64,000 bases of DNA from Panopea generosa (lineage: Eukaryota > Mollusca > Bivalvia > Adapedonta > Hiatellidae), in the NCBI GenBank assembly GCA_029582155.1, contig CM055906.1:17718437-17782436 (forward strand), given 5' to 3'. The notes beneath the pieces are model-generated. The model was not told the origin of the DNA, ran no database searches, and saw only the letters and a list, made by a program, of their open reading frames with translations. Shown piece by piece: positions 57,171 to 64,000 of the stretch (position 1 is its first letter; each line of letters starts with the position of its first letter). The translations under genes and the position numbers were made by a program.

Positions 57171-57272
57171 GATATTTTGGCAATTGAAATAAAATACAAA
57201 CATGGCCAAGAACAATTAAAAGACTTACAACGAGAAAATAGAATAAAGCCCAGAGTGTTGAAGGAAAACACG
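57171..57272 (+). CDS. coiled-coil protein, internal exon h
   Basis: A long pyrimidine tract and TTCCCAG precede 34 codons: DILAIEIKYKHGQEQLKDLQ then RENRIKPRVLKEN, donor GTACCA. Phase 0 at both ends. Coiled-coil composition with a basic end. Most 3' recognisable exon; no stop codon exon was found to 64 kb. Confidence 0.55.
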
Positions 57273-57834
57273 GTACCAGCGCACAAGTCATTTTTTAAGT
57301 TAATTCAAACATAACCAGAGTATTAACATGTTTTATTCAAATGTTATGTTTGATGTATAGAATACATGTGTTCAAATGTCACTTTGTATAGACAATTATT
57401 CAACAACATTTTTCATGACAATCTCTTTCTAACTGTTTTGTTCGTCTGTACCATTCTAAATAGGTTGTGTGACTGTACCATTCTAAATAGGTTGTGTGAC
57501 TTCCTCTAAAAACCTAATATATTATCTGTAACAATGTATTGTTTTTCAAGAATAGAAACCCAGGTGGTTCTGAGGAAGGATAGGCCCATTGCTGATCTCT
57601 TTAGAGGGGTAACAAAATTTCAAAACAGCATCATTACTAATATATATATAATATAACACGTTCTGATTCAAATTGACCCTTTTCTGAAACGGTCAAAACT
57701 ATTGTGTTTGTAACTGTTGTGGTTGCAATGTTCATTGAGTATCATTTATATGATCTGCATGAGCATAACTTCATATTAATACAATAAGGACATCAAACTA
57801 GCAGGCTTATTTGTAGATTTTAAATGCTATAACC

Positions 57835-58909
57835 TGGCTGAATTCAGTCATTTACATTACATGTGGTATAGGTTTAACTGAGTATTTTTGCTGGATAAAT
57901 AATTGAACTTGTATAATTTCAAAGTGAAATGGGTATTATCAAATAGATTTGAAGTGATTGGCTGAATTCAGTCAAACTTTAGTTTAGTCAACAAGCATTA
58001 CATATGCTGCATATAAAATCATCAAACTTTGTCATTACAGCTCTTCACTGGCTGAATTCAGCCAAGCTTTAGTTTAGTCAACAAGCATTACAGATGCTGC
58101 ATATAAAACCATCAAACTTTGTCATTACAGCTCTTCACTGGCTGAATTCAGCCAAGCTTTAGTTTAGTCAACAAGCAAGCTTTAGTTTAGTCAACAAGCA
58201 TTACAGATGCTGCATATAAAATCATCGAACTTTGTCATTACAGCTCTTCACTCGCTGAATTCAGCCAAGCTTTAGTTTAGTCAACAAGCATTACAGATGC
58301 TGCATATAAAATCATCAAACTTTGTCATTACAGCTCTTCACTGGCTGAATTCAGCCAAGCTTTAGTTTAGTCAACAAGCAAGCTTTAGTTTAGTCAACAA
58401 GCATTACAGATGCTGCATATAAAATCATCGAACTTTGTCATTACAGCTCTTCACTCGCTGAATTCAGACAAGCTTTAGTTTAGTCAACAAGCATTACAGA
58501 TGCTGCATATAAAATCATCAAACTTTGTCATTACAGCTCTTCACTGGCTGAATTCAGCCAAGCTTTAGTTTAGTCAACAAGCATTACAGATGCTGCATAT
58601 AAAATCATTAAACTTTGTCATTACAGCTCTTCACTGGCTGAATTCAGACAAGCTTTAGTTTACTCAACAAGCATTACAGATACTGCATATAAAATCATCA
58701 AACTTTGTCTCTTCACTGGCTGAATTCAGACAAACTTTATGTTTATAGTTAGAAGTCAGTTTGCAGTTTTTCTTTTGAAAGAAACCATTTTGCTTGCTGG
58801 CTGAATTCAGTCAGTGTTAGGCATCTCACAATACAACATGAAAACTACGGAAGTCATATATTTATTTCATTTAGTTTTTCTGTAAAATATGCTTGGCTGA
58901 ATTCAGTCA
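57835..58909. repeat. 90 bp array plus dispersed TGGCTGAATTCAGTCA palindromes
   Basis: Between about 57,959 and 58,740 the unit GCATATAAAATCATCAAACT ... GGCTGAATTCAGCCA repeats at 90 bp, with some units carrying an extra copy of CAAGCTTTAGTTTAGTCAA (giving 203 bp pairs). The palindromic word also stands alone outside the array at 57,835, 58,798 and 58,894. Confidence 0.9.
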
Positions 58910-59837
58910 GAAGGATCACATTTGTGTATCAGATAATTTTGTGAGTTCTTTAAGTTTGATTTTTTTCTCAGGCTGTTTCGGAAGGTGAACAACGGCCACT
59001 TTTAATAGGACACTTAGCCTGTAATATGATAATATAAGTCATACAAAATCCAAAGTCGCCAAAAGGTGTATGGATGAAATGTAGCTGTTTGATTTGAATG
59101 AATATAATATTTTTTAGCCTATGTGTAGTTCTGTCAAATATTGATAGACAATGACATGTGGCGATATATACAGCACAGTATGCCCACTGTCCAAAGGTAA
59201 TCTATAATTGTGTGTAAAACATTTGAAAATCATGTCCGTGAAACTCTTTTACATTTGCTTGAAATTGTCACTGTACAAACAGGTATATTCAGCTTATTAT
59301 TTTTAGAAATGCAAATAATTATAATACTGTAGTATCTAAAGATAACAAGAACCAAAATGTTCATAAAAATGTTTGAAACATGAAAAGCAGTTAAAAATGA
59401 CCTAAATGTGTTTTTTGCATGATTAATGTTACAGTGACAAGACTGTTGAGCTACTGATATTTTTTCACAACATGCACTGACAGTTGTAAATCTTGCTGGT
59501 TCAGGTATTTAAGTTTAGAAGTTTTCAAGTATTCAAAAAGTTTGCTTTTTATCTATAAATATCTACAAATATTGATTAACTATTGATTATATATCAGGAT
59601 TTTTCAAAAATTTTAAATTGGCTCAAAACATTTTTTCAATAATTTGTACTCACTCACCCCATATTGCCAAAAAGATATATATTTGCTCTTGATTTCCCGC
59701 TTAAAATGGCAGCGTATTCTCAGACTAAAATAATTGATGAATTTAGACCATGGGGCCTCGTAGTTATAAAATGATTTTCACGCTCAGCTTAAAGTTATCC
59801 TCAAACACAGTTTCAGGGATTTGTATATAAACATAAA
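58910..59837. other. AT-rich stretch, nothing recognised
   Basis: No coding, repeat or element signature found. Confidence 0.45.
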
Positions 59838-60855
59838 GAAAAGCCCAAATACCTGACTGAGTTAAAGCCCAAATACTTGACTGAGTTAAAGCCCAAACAC
59901 TTGACCGAGTTAAAGCCCAAACACTTGACCGAGTTAAAGCCCAAACACTTGACTGAGCTAAAACCCAAATACTTGACTGAGTTAAAGCCCAAACACTTGA
60001 CAGAGCTAAAACCAAAATACTTGACTGAGTTCAAGCCCAAACACTTGACTGAGTTAAAGCCCAAATACTCAACTGAGTTAAACTCCAAATAATTGACTAA
60101 GTTAAAGTCCAAATACTTAACTGAGCTAAAACCCAAATACTTGACTGAGTTAAAGCCCAAACACTTGACTGAGTTAAAGCTCAATCACTTGACAGAGCTA
60201 AAACCCAAATACTTGATTGAGTTAAAGCCCAAACACTTGACTGAGTTTAAGCCCAAACACTTGACTGAGTTTAAGTCCAAACACTTGACTGAGCTAAAAC
60301 CCAAATACTTGACTGAGTTAAAGCCCAAATACTTGACTGAGTAAAAGATCAAACACTTGACTGAGCTAAAGCCCAAACACTTGACTGAGCTAAAACCCAA
60401 ACACTTGACTGAGTTAAAGCCCAAACAGTTGACCGAGTTTAAGTCCAAATACTTAACTGAGTTAAAGCAAATACTTGACTATGTTAAAGCCCAAACACTT
60501 TACTGAGTTAAAGCCCAAACACTTGACTGAGTTAAAGCCCAAATACTTGACTAAGTTAAAGCAAACACTTGACTGAGTTAAAGCCCAAATATTTAACTGA
60601 GTTAAAGCAAATACTTAACTAAGTTAAAGCCCAAACACTTGACTGAGTTAAAGCCCAAACCCTTGACTGAGTTAAAGCCCAAACACTTGACTGAGTTAAA
60701 GCCAAAATACTTGACTGAGTTAAAACAAATACATGACTGAGTTAAAGCCCAAATACTTGACTGAGTTAAAGTCCAAATACTTGACTGAGTTAAAGCAAAT
60801 ACTTGACTAAGTTAAAGCCCAAATACTTGACTGACTTATAGCTAAAATATTTGAC
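59838..60855. repeat. 24 bp minisatellite, about 42 units
   Basis: Unit GAGTTAAAGCCCAAACACTT GACT. Reads as an eight-residue LTELKPKH/LTELKPKY repeat on + and a GFNSVKCL-type repeat on -. Two 83/71-residue frames persist at the left, but stops and 22 bp units (lacking CC) break the frame further right, so it is not a protein gene now. Confidence 0.95.
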
Positions 60856-61880
60856 AGAGCTGCAAATTTGGAATTATTAATGGTGACCTGAGGTAGAAAG
60901 TTACTGTGGTCTACATTTATTTTGTTATAATGAGTACATTCATTTGTAGTTGTCAGCATGAATTCTTGAGTTAGACATGGTACAAAGTTTTATAACCTGG
61001 CCCAGAGCTTATACAACATTTTTCATGCTCAACTCAAAATTGGTACTCAACCACACTTTCTATAATTCATTATATAGACACAGAGCACAAACACTTGAAA
61101 ATATTAATGAACATCTGCACATCTGAGGTAAAAGGTTACAATTATTTCATTTATATTATTATAATGAGTCCAATCGTTTTTCAGTTGAAAATGAAATGTA
61201 GAGTTGAGCACGGAACCTTCGACCTAAATTCATCAGTCTTGAGTGACGGTCTAAAAATCTGCAATTTAAAACCAAAAGAAACGAACAATCAATTGATAAT
61301 TTTATAATCAATTTGTATGATACATTATTGGACTATATAAAAACATACCAGTAACTGAATATTTTGCTATTAAAAAGTGAAAGTTTGCGTTAGTCTGGAT
61401 TTTAGACTCAAAAGGTTGATGAATTTAATTAAGTCCTGATCTTCTGAAATATGTTTATAAATTAATCACTAAAAATGTATAAATCACAGTTGAACACAAG
61501 CAACAAACGTTGCACTGACCGATATTGATTTGCATATAACTACTAATTTACATGTAGAACCAAGGACTTATACAGACAAGGTAAGCAATTGATTGAGATG
61601 TTAAGAACACTCGTAAAATCTCACAAAATCTCATTTTCATATATCCTAACTTCCTTTCATCCCAGAAATGCAAATTAACATTCTTTCTTTGCACAATGAA
61701 ATTCTCAACAAAAAGAGACCATGGCCAAAACGTTGTGTTGACAATTGTTGAAGTACTTATGATTATAAAATTTGTCTACTGCAGGAAAGTACTAGATATT
61801 TTCCTTTGAACTGCAATACTTTAAATTCAAGATAATTTTGCTTGTTTAAAACATTATAAAATACCTAAGGTTATACACAT

Positions 61881-64000
61881 GTACATTCACAATATAAGTC
61901 ATGACATATTGTTAAAATTCAGCAGTCATGTCAGTCACAGCATAGCAGTCATACCATAAAGTCACAATTTTGCATTTAACTCATAGTGTCACAGTTCTGC
62001 AGACATGTCAAACAGTCAACAATACTCAAGTGATGTCAAATGGTCACAGTACTGCAGTTGTGTCCTACAGTCACAGTATTGTGGATCAGTTATACCGACC
62101 CAATCATCCAGTCATTTCATACAGTTACAGTTATGCAGTCATATAATACTCATAGTATGGAGGTCAAGTCATGAGCCAACAATTCTGCTATCATATCATA
62201 CAATCATAGTTCTGATGCAGGTCATACAGTAACAGTGCTGCAGTCATGCCATACAACCACAGTCATGCAGTCATGTCATACAGTCGCAGTGTTAAAGTCA
62301 AGTCATATGTTTTGCAGTTATGTCATATGGTCACAGTTCTGTTGTTATTTCAGTGTCACAGTTCTAAAGTCATGCCATATAGTCAGAGTACTGTAGTCAA
62401 CTCATACAGTCACACTGTTTCAGACATAGGTCTGCAGTCATACAGTTACAGATCTGCATTCAAGTCATAAAGTCAGTTTTTCAGTCATGCAATAGTTACA
62501 ATTCTGTAGTAATTTCATCAATTTACAGTTCTGCAGTCAAATTAAACAGTTACAGTTCTGCAGTCATGCAATACAGTCAAGTAATACAGTTACAGTTATG
62601 CAGTCATGCCATACAGTCACAGTTCTACAGTCATGTCATACAATCATAAAAGAGGTACTGTCACTCGGTTAAGTTTTGCAGTCATGTCTAACAGTCAAAC
62701 CTCTTCATTCATGGAATATATTAAAAAATCTGCAGTGAAGCCAGTCAGTGTTTTAGTCATACAGCCATAGTTCTGCAGTCATGCCATACAACCACAGTCC
62801 TGCAGTCATGTCATACAGTCACAGATTTGCAGTCATATCATACAATCACAGATTTGCAGTCATACCATACAGTCACAGTGTTAAGGTCAAGTCATATGTC
62901 ACAGTTTTGAAGTTTTGTCATATGGTCACAGTTCTGTGGTTATTTCAGTGTCACAGTTCTGCAGTCATACCATAGTCAGTGTACTGTAGTCAAATCAAAC
63001 AGTCACAATGTTTCAGACATAGGTCTGCAGTCATACAATGTTTCAGACATAGGTCTGCAGTCATACCATACAGTCAGTGTACTGTAGTCAAATCATACAG
63101 TCACAATGTTTCAGACATAGGTCTGCAATCATAATGTTACAGTTCTGCATTCAAGTCATACAGTCATAGTTTTTCAGTCATGCCATACAGTCACTGTTCT
63201 GAAGTCAATTCATACAGTAACAGTTCTGCAGTCATGTCATACAGTTAGTTCTGCAGACATGCCATACAGTCACAATTCTGCAGTCATGTCATACAGTCAA
63301 GTCATACAAGTCACAGTTCTACAGTCATGTCATACAATCATGAAAGAGATCCTTTCACTCGGTTAAAGTTTTGCAGTCATGTCATACAGTCACAGTACTT
63401 CAGTCACAGTTTGGCAGTGAAGCCATAGTCAATGTTTCAGTCATTCTGTCATAGTTCTAGAGTCATGACAAATGGTCAGTTTTTCAGTCAGGTTATGCAG
63501 TCATAGCAAGAGTTGTGTCACAGGTCTGCCGTCATGCCATAAAGGCAAAGTACTGAAGTCGCAGTACCGCAGTCATACCATCAAGTCAAAATTCTGCATT
63601 TAAGTCATAATGTTGCAGTTCTTCTGTCATGTCGTACATTCACAATATAAGTCATAACATATTGTTAAAATTCAGCAGTCATGTCAGTCACAGCATAGCA
63701 GTCATACCATAAAGTCACAATTTTGCATTTAACTCATAGTGTCACAGTTCTGCAGACATGTCAAACAGTCAACAATACTCAAGTGATGTCAAATGGTCAC
63801 AGTACTGCAGTTGAGTCCTACAGTCACAGTATTGTGGATCAGTTATACCGACCCAATCATGCAGTCATTTCATACAGTTACAGTTATGCAGTCATATAAT
63901 ACTCATAGTATGGAGGTCAAGTCATGAGGCAACAATTCTGCTATCATATCATACAATCATAGTTCTGATACAGGTCATACAGTTACAGTGCTGAAGTCAT
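61881..64000. repeat. CAGTCATGTCATACAGTCACAG-type repeat field with 1,753 bp higher order
   Basis: Built from roughly 27 bp imperfect units (TCATACAGTCACAGTTCTGC AGTCATG). Sequence from 61,881 recurs from 63,634 at a constant offset of 1,753 bp without indels up to the window's end, with few substitutions. Smaller internal duplications, e.g. ACAACCACAGTC...TTTCAGACATAGGTCTGC near 62,256 and 62,790. The array runs off the window. Confidence 0.9.

Overview
This is eukaryotic, AT-rich, intron-rich animal DNA, most likely from a bivalve mollusc. I infer the group from the mix of tRNA-headed SINEs, Penelope-like and LINE fragments, Helitron/Helentron-like repeat-carrying elements, PIF/Harbinger DNA and many minisatellites. 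No species marker is present. There are no bacterial operons, rRNA genes, functional tRNA genes or CRISPR arrays.

Layout. (1) 0.3-12.9 kb and 50.7-57.3 kb (+ strand) hold scattered exons of a coiled-coil gene. Several carry single-base frameshifts or in-frame stops, so the locus looks decayed. Between them lie a LINE 3' fragment (-), a Penelope-like GIY-YIG fragment (+) with a hammerhead-like end, and a Helitron-like element whose 146-147 bp tandem repeats are interrupted by a 471 bp MITE. (2) 13.3-19.4 kb is a GC-richer possible promoter and 5' exon, two small ORFs and a 106 bp tandem array. (3) 19,453-30,995 (+) is the best gene in the window. It has eleven exons whose phases all agree and encodes 1,322 residues: nine acidic 51-residue repeats, two zinc-binding motifs, a tyrosine-recombinase catalytic domain with Arg/Arg/His/Tyr present, an acidic linker and a Trp-rich C-terminal domain. 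(4) 33.9-36.1 kb is a cluster of non-autonomous elements, one nested in another. (5) 36.2-39.0 kb is a 62 bp minisatellite. (6) 39,111-50,112 is an 11,002 bp PIF/Harbinger transposon with matching terminal inverted repeats and a CAG target duplication. It carries a Myb/SANT-like gene (+) and a convergent transposase fragment (-), and has been invaded by a minisatellite, a LINE and SINEs. (7) 53.2-64.0 kb is mostly tandem repeats (59, 65, 90, 24 and about 27 bp units), ending in a 1,753 bp higher-order repeat.

How it fits together. Two DNA-recombinase systems sit side by side. One is a clean, multi-exon, intact tyrosine-recombinase-like gene, which looks host-like or very recently functional. 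The other is a broken Harbinger whose Myb-like gene has one stop and a LINE breakpoint. The recombinase gene lies inside the large gap between the left and right coiled-coil exons.
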